A stretch of DNA of 43,677 nucleotides from Methylomonas sp. (GCA_026989395.1 JALSJK010000157.1:1-43677), one strand, 5' to 3'; shown: positions 9,217 to 18,347, counted from the first letter of the stretch. Notes: generated by a model from the sequence alone, not told the origin. Made by a program: numbers and translations.

Positions 9217-9861
9217 ATGTCTGACGTTTTTGAATTTTTAGCAGAAACCCGTACGGAATCAGGAAGTGGGGCGGCAAGGAGGTTGCGTAGACAACACAAA
9301 ATTCCAGCAATTCTGTATGGAGGAAATCAGAGTCCCGTCAATTTGACTCTGGATCACAATGATGTTCTTAAGCACTTGGATCATGAAGCTGTCTATTCGC
9401 ATATTCTTGATCTCAAGGTTGATGGCAAGACAGAAAAAGCTATATTGAAAGATGTCCAAAGACACCCAGCTAAACGCAAGGTTTTTCATCTGGATTTTTT
9501 GAGAGTAAGTGCCAATGAAAAAATTCGTGTTCATGTGCCTTTACATTTTCTTAATGAAGAGACTTCTGTTGGAGCAAAAAAAGGTGGGGTAACAACCCAT
9601 AATTTGGTTGATATTGAAATCGCATGTTTGCCTGGAGCGCTTCCTGAATATATTGAAGTTGATTTGGCTGATCTCGATGTAGGTGAGTCAGTTCATTTGA
9701 CCGATATTCAATTACCAGAAGGTGTTGAAATTATCACGTTGTTGCAGGAAGGCGATCACGATTTGTCAGTAGTATCGATAGCTGCTGCTAAAGGTGGTGG
9801 CGATGATGATGAAGAGGCTGCTTCAGAAGAAGGCTCTGATGATGAAGCAGAAGCTGAATGA
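9217..9861 (+). CDS. rplY: 50S ribosomal protein L25 (general stress Ctc/TL5 type)
   Basis: A 214-residue L25 of the long TL5/Ctc type that binds 5S rRNA. The N-terminal L25 domain (about 1-95) shows [26 protein letters not shown]-terminal beta domain follows (about 100-185, with [22 protein letters not shown]). The protein ends in a strongly acidic tail rich in Asp and Glu, common in this long form and absent from the 94-residue enterobacterial L25. A GGAG site lies 8 nt before the ATG. It lies between prs and pth, probably co-transcribed with both. Confidence 0.95.
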   Translation: MSDVFEFLAETRTESGSGAARRLRRQHKIPAILYGGNQSPVNLTLDHNDVLKHLDHEAVYSHILDLKVDGKTEKAILKDVQRHPAKRKVFHLDFLRVSANEKIRVHVPLHFLNEETSVGAKKGGVTTHNLVDIEIACLPGALPEYIEVDLADLDVGESVHLTDIQLPEGVEIITLLQEGDHDLSVVSIAAAKGGGDDDEEAASEEGSDDEAEAE

Positions 9862-9870
9862 TAGTTTTGT

Positions 9871-10452
9871 ATGATTAAATTGATTGTTGGTCTGGGAAAC
9901 CCCGGGCGACAATATGAAAAAACCCGGCACAATGCCGGGTTTTGGTTTTTAGAGGGTTTGGGTAATAGTTTTTCTGCCTCATGGAGTTTTGAATCCCGCT
10001 TTGAAGGGGAGGTTGGCAATATCTTAGTGGCGACTGATAAGGTAATGTTATTAAAGCCACAAGCCTTTATGAATCTGAGTGGTCGTTCGGTTGGTAAGCT
10101 GTGTCGCTACTATAAAATCGAAGTAGAAGAGATGCTTGTCGTCCATGATGAGCTGGATTTTGATCCTGGTATTGTCAGGCTAAAAAAATCAGGAGGTCAT
10201 GCGGGACACAATGGTTTGCGAGATATTATTGCAAACCTGGGAAGCAAGGATTTTTATCGTTTACGTGTAGGTATTGGTCGTCCTCCAGGACAGCAAAAAG
10301 TTGCTGATTATGTTTTGTCAGAACCCTCCAGCGAAGATAAAAATAAAATATTGAACAGTTTTGTTCCAGTTTATTCCGAAATCAAGTCGATAGTGGAAGC
10401 TGATTTTGAAAAGGTCATGTCAAAGTTACATGACCCAGGCGCTTTACAATAG
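9871..10452 (+). CDS. pth: Peptidyl-tRNA hydrolase
   Basis: A 193-residue cytosolic hydrolase that releases peptides from prematurely dropped peptidyl-tRNA so the tRNA can be reused. Family motifs are GLGNPGRQYEKTRHNAGFW, with the catalytic histidine in RHN (about residue 20), LLKPQAFMNLSG, and VVHDELDFDPGIVRLKKSGGHAGHNGLRDI, which carries the conserved aspartate and substrate-binding residues. Only nine bases separate it from rplY. It converges on the hydrolase gene at 10468 with a 15-bp gap. Usually ychF follows; here it does not. Confidence 0.96.
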   Translation: MIKLIVGLGNPGRQYEKTRHNAGFWFLEGLGNSFSASWSFESRFEGEVGNILVATDKVMLLKPQAFMNLSGRSVGKLCRYYKIEVEEMLVVHDELDFDPGIVRLKKSGGHAGHNGLRDIIANLGSKDFYRLRVGIGRPPGQQKVADYVLSEPSSEDKNKILNSFVPVYSEIKSIVEADFEKVMSKLHDPGALQ

Positions 10453-10467
10453 ACAAATTGATGTCTT

Positions 10468-11133
10468 TTAATCTTCCTTCAAAAAATCAACAATAATTTT
10501 CGTCAAATTTTTTGCCTGAGCGGTTTTGAAAATATGTTGGGCATGTGCAGATCCTTCAATTTCAACAAGGATTTTTGGGTCCGGTGTTTTTTTAAATTGT
10601 TGTTTAATTGTTTTTGCAATCGATTCTTTTTTACTGACGATGTATAAGATATTGCCTTTGAGTTTTTCCGGGTTACTAACGGGCATTGGCGAAAGCAGTA
10701 TTAATTTGCTGATGTCGCCAGCTTTTGAGTGTATTGATGCTTTGGCGGCTGCTCCGCCTCCCATGCTGGCACCGAGCACAGAAATTTTTGTAATATCTGG
10801 CTGTGTTTGTAAATAATTGATTGCACCGAGAATATCAAGGTATTTTCCATTCGATTTGTTTCCTGCTGTTGACTGCCCATAGCCTCTGAAATCTATAGCG
10901 AAAACACTCAAGCCATTATCAGTTAATTCCCGGCTTAATTTTTCCCAGCTTTCTTTGTTAAAAATGGCTCCGTGTGCCAAGATCACAACATGATTGCCTG
11001 ATGGATAATAATTTGCGAAGATTGTTGCACCATCATTTGTTGCAAATGAAACTGATTGAAAAGGTTTTGCATTTGCCAATGAAAGGCTGCATACAAAAAA
11101 TATTGTTACTAATTTTTTTATTGAAGGAAGCAT
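10468..11133 (-). CDS. Secreted alpha/beta hydrolase
   Basis: A 221-residue serine hydrolase with an apparent Sec signal peptide (KKLVTIFFVCSLSLANA, cleavage near residue 22). The alpha/beta hydrolase fold is supported by the oxyanion strand VVILAHGAIFNKESW, the strand FAIDFRGYGQS, the nucleophile elbow LGASMGGGAAAKA (Ser about 122) and a late histidine in EGSAHAQHIF. This resembles small dienelactone-hydrolase-like and lysophospholipase-like proteins; the substrate cannot be read from the sequence. It follows murU by 40 bp on the same strand and may be its operon partner, though no functional link to muropeptide recycling is established. Confidence 0.8.
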   Translation of the reverse strand: MLPSIKKLVTIFFVCSLSLANAKPFQSVSFATNDGATIFANYYPSGNHVVILAHGAIFNKESWEKLSRELTDNGLSVFAIDFRGYGQSTAGNKSNGKYLDILGAINYLQTQPDITKISVLGASMGGGAAAKASIHSKAGDISKLILLSPMPVSNPEKLKGNILYIVSKKESIAKTIKQQFKKTPDPKILVEIEGSAHAQHIFKTAQAKNLTKIIVDFLKED

Positions 11134-11173
11134 AATAAATAATTTTCGAAAGTTTAGCTTTTATACGGGTTCT

Positions 11174-11842
11174 TTAGGTAAGCTGATTATAATATTTTTC
11201 AAGATCAGTAAGTCTTTCAGGTGTGCCAATATCCATCCAGAAACCACAATGAATTTCTCCGCTAACTTGGTTTTTCTGGGCTGCATATCGAAGTAATGGT
11301 GCTAGTTTGGATTTTCCTGGAGGTGTGTTAGCAAACAGTTCTGGGCTATAAATGCCAATTCCACTAAAGGTAAATTTTTCTGTGGCCTGCGTTTTGATGG
11401 TGTTGTTTTCCAAGCCAAAATCTCCTCCAGGGTGATGTTTTGGGTTTTTAATGAGTACCAAATGCGCTAAATCAATTTTTTTGTCAGTGAGGCGGGATAA
11501 AGGGAAGTCGCAGGCAATATCAGCATTAATAGCCAGAAACGGGGCGTTGCCGAGGAGTGGGAGTGCATGGATAATACCGCCAGCTGTTTCCAGCGCATTC
11601 TGACCCTCTCTCGAGTATGTGATATTGGCATTAAATCGAGAGCCATTACCAAGCGTATTTTCAATTTGTGCGCCCAAATAAGCTAGGTTGATAACCAGAT
11701 CTGTAATGCCGGCAGCCACAAGAGATTCGATAGTGTAAACAATGAGTGGCTTACCATTCACTAGAAGCAAGGGTTTTGGGGTGGTATCAGTAAGCGGCTT
11801 CATTCGTTCGCCTCTGCCGGCTGCTAAGATAAGGGCTTTCAT
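11174..11842 (-). CDS. murU: N-acetylmuramate alpha-1-phosphate uridylyltransferase
   Basis: A 222-residue nucleotidyltransferase that makes UDP-MurNAc from MurNAc-1-phosphate in the peptidoglycan recycling bypass that avoids de novo, fosfomycin-sensitive MurA synthesis. The N-terminal signature is MKALILAAGRGERMKPLTDTTPKPLL, followed by NADIACDFPL (metal-binding region) and a C-terminal CGFWMDIGTPERLTDLEKYY. ATG at 11842 is chosen because it overlaps the amgK stop as ATGA; an ATG four codons upstream is less plausible. The adjacent amgK and the divergent lptD-surA reproduce the Pseudomonas arrangement, which distinguishes it from other sugar nucleotidyltransferases. Confidence 0.92.
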   Translation of the reverse strand: MKALILAAGRGERMKPLTDTTPKPLLLVNGKPLIVYTIESLVAAGITDLVINLAYLGAQIENTLGNGSRFNANITYSREGQNALETAGGIIHALPLLGNAPFLAINADIACDFPLSRLTDKKIDLAHLVLIKNPKHHPGGDFGLENNTIKTQATEKFTFSGIGIYSPELFANTPPGKSKLAPLLRYAAQKNQVSGEIHCGFWMDIGTPERLTDLEKYYNQLT

Positions 11843-12840
11843 TTTAGCTGCCAAGCGGGCATGACTGTGTTTTGTAAAAAAATATTGAAGGCATTTAATT
11901 CCGGGTATTTGGCGCTAGTGTTAATGATATAGTTAATAGTTCTTGGAATGTCATGTAAATAATCTGACTTATTATCCCGTAAATGAAGTCTCGCAAAAAT
12001 ACCAATGGCTTTTAGATGCCTTTGAATGCCCATTAGGTCAAACCAATAGTTAAAAGTATCATAATTGCAATTGATGTGCCCAGCGTCTTTGAGGTGCAGG
12101 AAGTATTTATTTAGCCATTGATCAATCATCTGTTCAGGCCATTCAATATAGCAATCTTTAAGCAGTGATGCCAGGTCATAGGTAACAGGACCAACAACGG
12201 CATCTTGAAAATCAATAATGCCGGGGTTGTTTGTTGATGTTACCATTAAATTTCTTGAGTGATAGTCCCGGTGAACACATGTTTTGGATTGTTCTAATGC
12301 AGATTTGACAAGTAGGTGTTTGGTTTTTTCTAGGGTTTTTTGTTGACCGAAATTGGCTTTGATGTTTAATTTTTTTTCAAGAAACCATTCACTAAAAATA
12401 TCAATCTCTTTGCTTAATAGCTGAAAATCATATAAAGGTAATTTACAATTCATACAATCAATATTTGACTGAAGTTTGAATAGGCTATCAAGTGCTTGTT
12501 CATAGAGGCTATTAGCATTTTCTTGATTTAATAAATCCAGATAGCATTGATTACCAAAGTCTTCTAGTAATAGAAAGCCTTGCTCCCGGTTGATTTGATA
12601 TATCTTTGGGATGTTTATTCCAGTAGAGGCAAATAAACCAGCCACTTCAATGAAAGCTTTAATGTTTTCTTTTTCAGGTGGCGCATCCATGACTATATAG
12701 GTTTGACTATTACAAGATACCCGAAAATAACGACGGAAACTGGCATCGCTGGATGCAGGAGCAAAAAAATCAATAGACATTTTGAGCTCATTTTCTAACC
12801 ATGATTGAATGGCTGTTTTTCTGATATCTTGTTTTTGCAT
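11839..12840 (-). CDS. amgK: N-acetylmuramate/N-acetylglucosamine anomeric kinase
   Basis: A 333-residue kinase of the aminoglycoside-phosphotransferase fold that phosphorylates the anomeric carbon of MurNAc (and GlcNAc), feeding MurU. The N-lobe reads FFAPASSDASFRRYFRVSC and YIVMDAPPEKENIKAF. The catalytic loop is CVHRDYHSRNLMV (about residues 190-202) and the metal-binding segment is GIIDFQDAVVGPVTYDLASLLKDCY. The length fits AmgK. It is four bases overlapped with murU and separated by 96 bp from divergent lptD. It could be mistaken for an aminoglycoside resistance kinase, but the context strongly favours cell-wall recycling. Confidence 0.92.
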   Translation of the reverse strand: MQKQDIRKTAIQSWLENELKMSIDFFAPASSDASFRRYFRVSCNSQTYIVMDAPPEKENIKAFIEVAGLFASTGINIPKIYQINREQGFLLLEDFGNQCYLDLLNQENANSLYEQALDSLFKLQSNIDCMNCKLPLYDFQLLSKEIDIFSEWFLEKKLNIKANFGQQKTLEKTKHLLVKSALEQSKTCVHRDYHSRNLMVTSTNNPGIIDFQDAVVGPVTYDLASLLKDCYIEWPEQMIDQWLNKYFLHLKDAGHINCNYDTFNYWFDLMGIQRHLKAIGIFARLHLRDNKSDYLHDIPRTINYIINTSAKYPELNAFNIFLQNTVMPAWQLK

Positions 12841-12936
12841 ATAAGATTCTTTTTAAAAGACTTTAGTAAATTCAGGTAAAATATTCGGCTGCATTCAGTT
12901 TTTTATCTACAGTTTAAATAATACCTTTCATTTTCA

Positions 12937-15879
12937 ATGTTTGTGCGTTTTGTTACAGGGATCTTTTTTTTATTGTATACCGTTTTAGTTGGTGCGGATG
13001 AGTCGTTAACCGGCTGGAATTGCGAACAAACAACAGAAAACAAGGAATGGCGGTGCGTCAGTCAAAAAAAAATCGAACCTGCCGATTCATCTTCTGCAAC
13101 GCAACCTGTTGCCGAACAGGAAATCAATGGTAACAATGCTGAAATTAATGATATTCCAGAATCTCCTGCTTCCTCTGTTGATCTCAATACCCCATTATCG
13201 GTGCCGACTGCGACGGCATTTGAACCGCCCCGAACCGAAAATCTACAAACTGGCTGGCATTGCAAGGCCAATCCTGAAAAAGGCACATGGGATTGTAATC
13301 TAGTTGGGCCAGATCCCCAAAGCCAGCCACAATTAATGGCCGAAGAGGATTATTCAATTATAGGTGTTATTGGCAAACCTACCTATGATCAAAGGGAAGA
13401 GAATATTTTTCTAACTTTGATGAACGAGTTCAAAACCAACCCCTGGGGAGCTTGTGTTGGTAGCAAGAAAGCCGCTCCTCCCCAATTTTTGACCGAAATG
13501 GGGCTTAGGGAAACTACTCCAATGGAAATTATTTCTGACTATTCTGAAATTTTTGATGAAGAAATCAGTAGTTTTATGGGAAATGTTGATTTGCGGCGAG
13601 CAGATCAACATATGATGGCAGGTATGGCGACTTACGATTCTGTTGCTGAAACGATGGATTTACAAGGTCATGTTTTATACAGCGAAAATGGTTTAGCGCT
13701 TTTTAGTGATTCCGCATTTTTAAAACTGGCTGATGACAAGGCTAGATTAAGAAATGTTTTGTTTATTACTCCCGAGGCGCCATTAAGAGGTCAGGCTAAG
13801 GTCGCTTATCGGGATTCAGCAACTTTTTCCTATTATAAAGAGGCAAATTTCACTAGTTGTCCGCCTGGCAATCAGGATTGGATTATGCATGCTTCACGGC
13901 TAAAACTGAATAAAAAAACGGGTAAAGGGTCTGCAAAACATGCGTGGCTTGAGTTTAAAGGGATTCCTTTTTTATATTCCCCATACATATCTTTTCCTCT
14001 TGATAATCGTAGGCTAACTGGGTTTTTAACGCCAAGCTGGGATAATACTGACCGAAGTGGTTTTGGGGTTCACATTCCTTTTTACTGGAATATTGCACCA
14101 AATTATGATGCATTATTCTGGGCACGGTATTACAGTAAACGCGGCTTTGCTTTTGGTTCGCAGTTCAGATATTTGACTGAATCATCCGAAGGGTCTTTTG
14201 AATTTGAGCTCTTGCCAAATGATGATTTGGCGGGAGAAAGTAGAGGCGGTTTGTTTGATGATAACGGCAATCAGGTTGCGCTTGACGATGGTACGTTAGA
14301 CCAGTTTGCAACGACAAAATCTTTTCGTGGAGCTGCTCGTTTCAAGAATACAACGCGATTTAACGACACCTTAAGTTCAGATATGGATTTGAATTATGTT
14401 TCTGATCCTTATTATTTTGATGACTTAGGAAACAGCTTGCGTATTTCAACTGCTTCCTATTTGCATAGTTTCGCAAATTTTTCTTATAACGATCAATTTG
14501 GGAATAAGGATGAAGAGCAAACGGAGGTCGCATTTAAAGCTCAGGTGGAAAATTACCAGAATATCGATATCAGACAAACCAGTTTGCCTTATCAGAGATT
14601 ACCGCAAGTAACGTTTGATATTGACAGGGATTTTGACTTTATGCCGCTATCTTTGGGGCTGGAGACTGAATATGTTTATTTTCATAAAAAGAATATTGAT
14701 GATTTTTTTGGCATTGAACTGGATGATTATCGCTCGCCATCGATTATTAAAGCTGAACAAGACAGGATCAGCAGGGGAGAAAATGTTGATCCTCTGATTG
14801 GTCAGCGCTTTGATATCAAGCCTACAGTCAGCTTTCCCTATGAAACAGCCAGTTTTTTTATTACTCCCAAGGTTTCCTTGCAGCATACCCAGTATTGGTT
14901 GAAGAATCAGCAAACAGATAAGCCAAGCAGAACTTCCAGAACCTTGCCAATTGCATCGCTTGATACAGGTTTGTTTTTTGAGCGTGAATTTGGGGATCAG
15001 GATTCAGGTTTTATTCATACCATCGAACCGCGTTTATTTTATGTTTATATCCCATATAAGGATCAGGATGATATTCCGTTATTTGATACGGGAGAGTTTG
15101 ATTTCACCGGCAGCCAGCTTTTTAGAGAAAATCGTTTCAGTGGTAGTGACAGAATACAAGACACCAATCAGTTAACATACGCTTTGACGTCCCGATTATT
15201 GGAATCAGATAGTGGAAGGGAATTATTGAATTTTACAGTGGGTCAGATTGTCTATTTTCAGGATAGGAAAGTGACGCTGACTGAAAATGACGATCCTGAA
15301 ACCCATACATTGTCAAATCTCGTCGTTGGTTTAAGTGGCAGAATAACTGACCATTTAACATTTTCTTCTGGAGTGCAGTGGAATCCTGATACTAGTTATT
15401 TTGATCGTTATCAGGCAGCATTACGTTACCGTGGACCAAATAGACAATTACTGAATATTGGTTATCGTTTCAGAAGAAGTGAGTTTCAGGTTGATAAGAA
15501 TACTGGGCTGGTAAGACGCGACCCGGTAACAAATAAAGAATTATTCAAGAAAAAAGGTATCGATCAGTTTGATGTTTCTTTTTTGTGGCCAGTGTACGAG
15601 GGCTGGAGTGTAATTGGTCGATGGCAATACTCCTTTCTCGATAAGGTTACTCTGGATAGTTTTTTGGGAGTGGAATTGGATAATTGCTGTTGGCGTTTTC
15701 GTATTCTTGGAAGATATTTTGTTAGTAATCTTGATAGCAATACAATAAGCGACAATATTGAGCCTGAAACTGCTATTTTCTTCCAGTTTGAACTTAAAGG
15801 CTTAAGTAGTTTTGGCGAAGACTTGGATATTTTCCTTGAAAGGCAGATAAATGGTTATCGAAGATACCTTGATGAGTAA
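12937..15879 (+). CDS. lptD: LPS-assembly outer-membrane protein LptD
   Basis: A 980-residue outer-membrane beta-barrel that, with LptE, inserts lipopolysaccharide into the outer leaflet. A signal peptide (FVTGIFFLLYTVLVGADE) is followed by a linker holding two short Trp-Cys modules, GWNCEQTTENKEWRC and GWHCKANPEKGTWDC. The OstA/LptA-like beta-taco domain spans roughly residues 200-330 (with ANFTSCPPGNQDWIMHASRLKL), and the barrel spans about 340-980. The Cys pair in LDNCCWRFRILGRYF matches the C-terminal CC used for LptD disulfides. The length exceeds E. coli LptD (about 784) because of the N-terminal linker and larger barrel loops. It is divergent from amgK and overlaps surA by one base. 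Confidence 0.96.
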   Translation: MFVRFVTGIFFLLYTVLVGADESLTGWNCEQTTENKEWRCVSQKKIEPADSSSATQPVAEQEINGNNAEINDIPESPASSVDLNTPLSVPTATAFEPPRTENLQTGWHCKANPEKGTWDCNLVGPDPQSQPQLMAEEDYSIIGVIGKPTYDQREENIFLTLMNEFKTNPWGACVGSKKAAPPQFLTEMGLRETTPMEIISDYSEIFDEEISSFMGNVDLRRADQHMMAGMATYDSVAETMDLQGHVLYSENGLALFSDSAFLKLADDKARLRNVLFITPEAPLRGQAKVAYRDSATFSYYKEANFTSCPPGNQDWIMHASRLKLNKKTGKGSAKHAWLEFKGIPFLYSPYISFPLDNRRLTGFLTPSWDNTDRSGFGVHIPFYWNIAPNYDALFWARYYSKRGFAFGSQFRYLTESSEGSFEFELLPNDDLAGESRGGLFDDNGNQVALDDGTLDQFATTKSFRGAARFKNTTRFNDTLSSDMDLNYVSDPYYFDDLGNSLRISTASYLHSFANFSYNDQFGNKDEEQTEVAFKAQVENYQNIDIRQTSLPYQRLPQVTFDIDRDFDFMPLSLGLETEYVYFHKKNIDDFFGIELDDYRSPSIIKAEQDRISRGENVDPLIGQRFDIKPTVSFPYETASFFITPKVSLQHTQYWLKNQQTDKPSRTSRTLPIASLDTGLFFEREFGDQDSGFIHTIEPRLFYVYIPYKDQDDIPLFDTGEFDFTGSQLFRENRFSGSDRIQDTNQLTYALTSRLLESDSGRELLNFTVGQIVYFQDRKVTLTENDDPETHTLSNLVVGLSGRITDHLTFSSGVQWNPDTSYFDRYQAALRYRGPNRQLLNIGYRFRRSEFQVDKNTGLVRRDPVTNKELFKKKGIDQFDVSFLWPVYEGWSVIGRWQYSFLDKVTLDSFLGVELDNCCWRFRILGRYFVSNLDSNTISDNIEPETAIFFQFELKGLSSFGEDLDIFLERQINGYRRYLDE

Positions 15880-17189
15880 TGATGGTGAAAATTAGAATTA
15901 AGTGGTGGGTGGCTGTTATTTTGGCTGGAAAGCTAATGTCAACGGGTTCTATGGTATATGCAGAATATCTGGACCGTATTGTTGCGGTTGTTGAAGATGA
16001 CGTAATTCTGGATAGTGAGTTATATAGGGAAGTAGCTGCCATTACTGAAAAGCTGAAGGCCTCCAAAACCATGATGCCACCAGCTTATGTGGTGCGCAGA
16101 CAGGTGCTGGAGAGATTGATTATTGATAAGCTACAGAGGTTGGTGGCTGAGAAATCTGGTATCAGGGTTACCGATGAGATGTTAAGAGGTTCAGTGACTG
16201 ATATCGCCAGGCAAAATGGCATGAATCTGCAGCAATTTAGAGCCGAGCTGGAAAAGCAGGGCATGTCTTATGATAGCTTTGTGGAGAGTGTTAGGAACGA
16301 AATTATTATAAATCAGCTGCGTGGACGAGAGATTGGTAGCCGCATTAAAGTTACTGACCGGGAAATTGATCATTATTTGGAAACTCAGGGGCAGGCTGGC
16401 GCAGATAAAATTAAGTACCGATTAGGGCATATCCTGATTGCTGTTCCCGAGGGTGCTTCTGCAACCAAAATACAGAAGGCCAGAGCTAAAGCTGAAGCGA
16501 TTATAAAAGACTTAAGAGCGGGTGCAGATTTTAAACGGAGAGCAATTTCTGTTTCTGCGGGGGGTCAAGCTTTAAAAGGCGGAGATTTAGGGTGGCGAAC
16601 AATAGGTCAAATTCCTACTTTGTTTGTGGATTACGTCAAGGATTTACGTGCTGGGGATGTGTCTGAACCGATTAGAAGTCCGAGTGGTTTTCATATTATT
16701 AAATTGCTCGAAGCCAAGGGTTTAAGTGACGATGTTCATATCATCACCCAAACCAGGGCGCGTCATATATTGATAAAAACTGATGAATTGACTAATGATG
16801 CAGAGGCAAAAAGGCGGTTGCTTGATATCAAGGAAAGAATTGCCAATGGCGAAAGTTTTGAAACTTTGGCCAAATCTAATTCTGACGATACCGTGACTGC
16901 CCTGAAAGGTGGTGATTTAGGCTGGGTTGAGCCTAGGGCTCTTGTCCCCCCTTTTGAGAAAGCCATGAAAGCCTTGGCTATCAATGAAATTAGCGAACCA
17001 GTACAAACCCAGTTTGGTTGGCATATTATTCAAGTACTGGACCGAAAGGAAAAGGATAATAGCGAAGAATTTAAAAGAAACCAGATTAAGGAAGAGATCA
17101 GAAAGCGTAAAATTGAAGAAGAAACCGAGCTTTGGTTGAGGCGGTTGCGTGATGAAGCCTATGTTGAAATTCATATGGATGCAATGTAG
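15879..17189 (+). CDS. surA: Periplasmic chaperone / peptidyl-prolyl isomerase SurA
   Basis: A 436-residue periplasmic chaperone for outer-membrane proteins, including LptD. The signal peptide IKWWVAVILAGKLMSTGSMVYA is followed by the N-terminal chaperone domain (LDRIVAVVEDDVILDSEL, about 30-170). Two parvulin domains follow: about 175-275 (YRLGHILIAVPEG to GFHIIKLLEA) and about 288-385 (TRARHILIKTDEL to GWHIIQVLDRK). The C-terminal helix has IKEEIRKRKIEEETELWLRRLRDEAYVEI. The lptD stop and surA start overlap as TAATG; an immediately following ATG at 15882 would also serve. The usual downstream pdxA and rsmA are absent; a different gene follows directly. Confidence 0.95.
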   Translation: MMVKIRIKWWVAVILAGKLMSTGSMVYAEYLDRIVAVVEDDVILDSELYREVAAITEKLKASKTMMPPAYVVRRQVLERLIIDKLQRLVAEKSGIRVTDEMLRGSVTDIARQNGMNLQQFRAELEKQGMSYDSFVESVRNEIIINQLRGREIGSRIKVTDREIDHYLETQGQAGADKIKYRLGHILIAVPEGASATKIQKARAKAEAIIKDLRAGADFKRRAISVSAGGQALKGGDLGWRTIGQIPTLFVDYVKDLRAGDVSEPIRSPSGFHIIKLLEAKGLSDDVHIITQTRARHILIKTDELTNDAEAKRRLLDIKERIANGESFETLAKSNSDDTVTALKGGDLGWVEPRALVPPFEKAMKALAINEISEPVQTQFGWHIIQVLDRKEKDNSEEFKRNQIKEEIRKRKIEEETELWLRRLRDEAYVEIHMDAM

Positions 17190-17210
17190 TTGGTAGACCA
17201 AAACAGCAGT

Positions 17211-17762
17211 ATGAAAAAAGATGTTCAGTTCCAAAAGCTATTGAAAGATAGAATAAAGAAACTTGTTAAGGATAAAGATTTAACTGAATATATTGTTTCG
17301 CAAAAACAAATATTGTCAGAATTGGATATTGATCCGATTGTCGGTGCAGCGGCGCTGAATTTTTTATTGCAGGAACAATTTTATAGAGCCGAAGAAGAAA
17401 AAAAATTTAAAGCTGAACGGAGTCAAGCTTGTGCTTTACAAAATATGCGAATGTTTTGGTATCGTATCGAGGTTGGAAATGAACACAGGATTTCGGTCGA
17501 AATATTAAAACAAGTTTTGGTCGAAGAGGCTGGTGTTGAAAGGCGTTTTATTGGGCGCATTGATATTCGCGATCAATATACATTGATTCAACTGCCAAAT
17601 GGAATGCCGACCGAACTTTTACAGCATTTGAAAACAGTTACTATAAATCAGAAGCAACTAGCCATTCAGCGGTTAAAAAAAAGGCCAGGAAAAAAACACC
17701 GGAGAAAAAAACCATCAGCCAGCCACAAAAGGGTTGCTGCGCATCTCCTCGCCAAAAGTTGA
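17211..17762 (+). CDS. Stand-alone DeaD/CsdA-type RNA-binding domain protein
   Basis: About 183 residues from ATG 17211; a TTG at 17190, directly after the surA stop, would add seven. No helicase core is present. Residues about 1-75 are a charged helical region ending in LSELDIDPIVGAAALNFLLQEQF, resembling the segment after the helicase core of DeaD. Residues about 85-160 match the DbpA/CsdA C-terminal RRM-like domain: MRMFWYRIEVGNEHRIS, EEAGVERRFIGRIDIRDQYTLIQLP and NGMPTELLQHLKTV. The tail is very basic (KKRPGKKHRRKKPSASHKR), as expected for RNA contact. The 3' end overlaps the convergent hydrolase gene by 48 bp. Probable role: RNA or ribosome-assembly binding. That is an inference from the domain; the partner is unknown. 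Confidence 0.8.
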   Translation: MKKDVQFQKLLKDRIKKLVKDKDLTEYIVSQKQILSELDIDPIVGAAALNFLLQEQFYRAEEEKKFKAERSQACALQNMRMFWYRIEVGNEHRISVEILKQVLVEEAGVERRFIGRIDIRDQYTLIQLPNGMPTELLQHLKTVTINQKQLAIQRLKKRPGKKHRRKKPSASHKRVAAHLLAKS

Positions 17763-18347
17763 CATGGGTCCATGGCCAGGTATAAAAGCAACTTCCTTAC
17801 CCAAAGGCCATAGTTTATCCTTGATGGAGTGGATTAGTGTATGGAAGTCGCCTTTTGGGAAGTCTGTCCGGCCAATGGAGCCATTAAATAGTACATCGCC
17901 AACCCAAGCCAGTTTTTCCTTGGGATTAAAGAAAACAATATGGCCCGGCGTATGGCCTGGGCAATGGATGACATCAAGCTTGATTTCGCCGAATTCAACC
18001 TTATCTCCATCTTTGAGCCAACAGTCCGGGGAGAACGCATCGACTGCTGGAAAACCAAATGATGCGCATTGAGAAGGAAGTGCTTCCAGCCAAAATTGAT
18101 CATCATGATGAGGGCCTTCGACGGGTACAGAAAACATTGATGTTAGTTCTGGAGTGGCGCCTACATGATCCAGGTGTCCGTGAGTGAGAAAAATTTTTTC
18201 GAGTTCAGCCTGCTGTTTATCCAGCGCAGACAGAATTAAATCTACATCACCACCCGGATCCACCAAGGCAGCTTTGTTGGTTTTTTCACAAATCAGTAAA
18301 GAACAATTCTGCTGGTATGGAGTTACCGGGATAATGATGTATTTCAT
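17715..18347 (-). CDS. MBL-fold metallohydrolase, GloB/YcbL type
   Basis: A 210-residue metallo-beta-lactamase-fold hydrolase. The metal-binding signature THGHLDHVGAT (about residues 55-65) is followed by the further ligands CPGHTPGH (His about 132), GDVLF (Asp about 151) and a late PGHGP (His about 193), so a full binuclear site is present. Length and the YQQNCSLLIC start resemble YcbL-like type II glyoxalases, which hydrolyse thioesters such as S-lactoylglutathione, but it lacks the long C-terminal substrate domain of GloB. The exact substrate is unknown. It is transcribed towards the RNA-binding protein gene with a 48-bp coding overlap, and is divergent from rnd with a 65-bp gap. Confidence 0.87.
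   Translation of the reverse strand: MKYIIIPVTPYQQNCSLLICEKTNKAALVDPGGDVDLILSALDKQQAELEKIFLTHGHLDHVGATPELTSMFSVPVEGPHHDDQFWLEALPSQCASFGFPAVDAFSPDCWLKDGDKVEFGEIKLDVIHCPGHTPGHIVFFNPKEKLAWVGDVLFNGSIGRTDFPKGDFHTLIHSIKDKLWPLGKEVAFIPGHGPMSTFGEEMRSNPFVAG

Noticed and set aside
11839-12840. Aminoglycoside-resistance kinase
   Set aside because: The fold is shared, but adjacency to murU and to divergent lptD-surA identifies AmgK.
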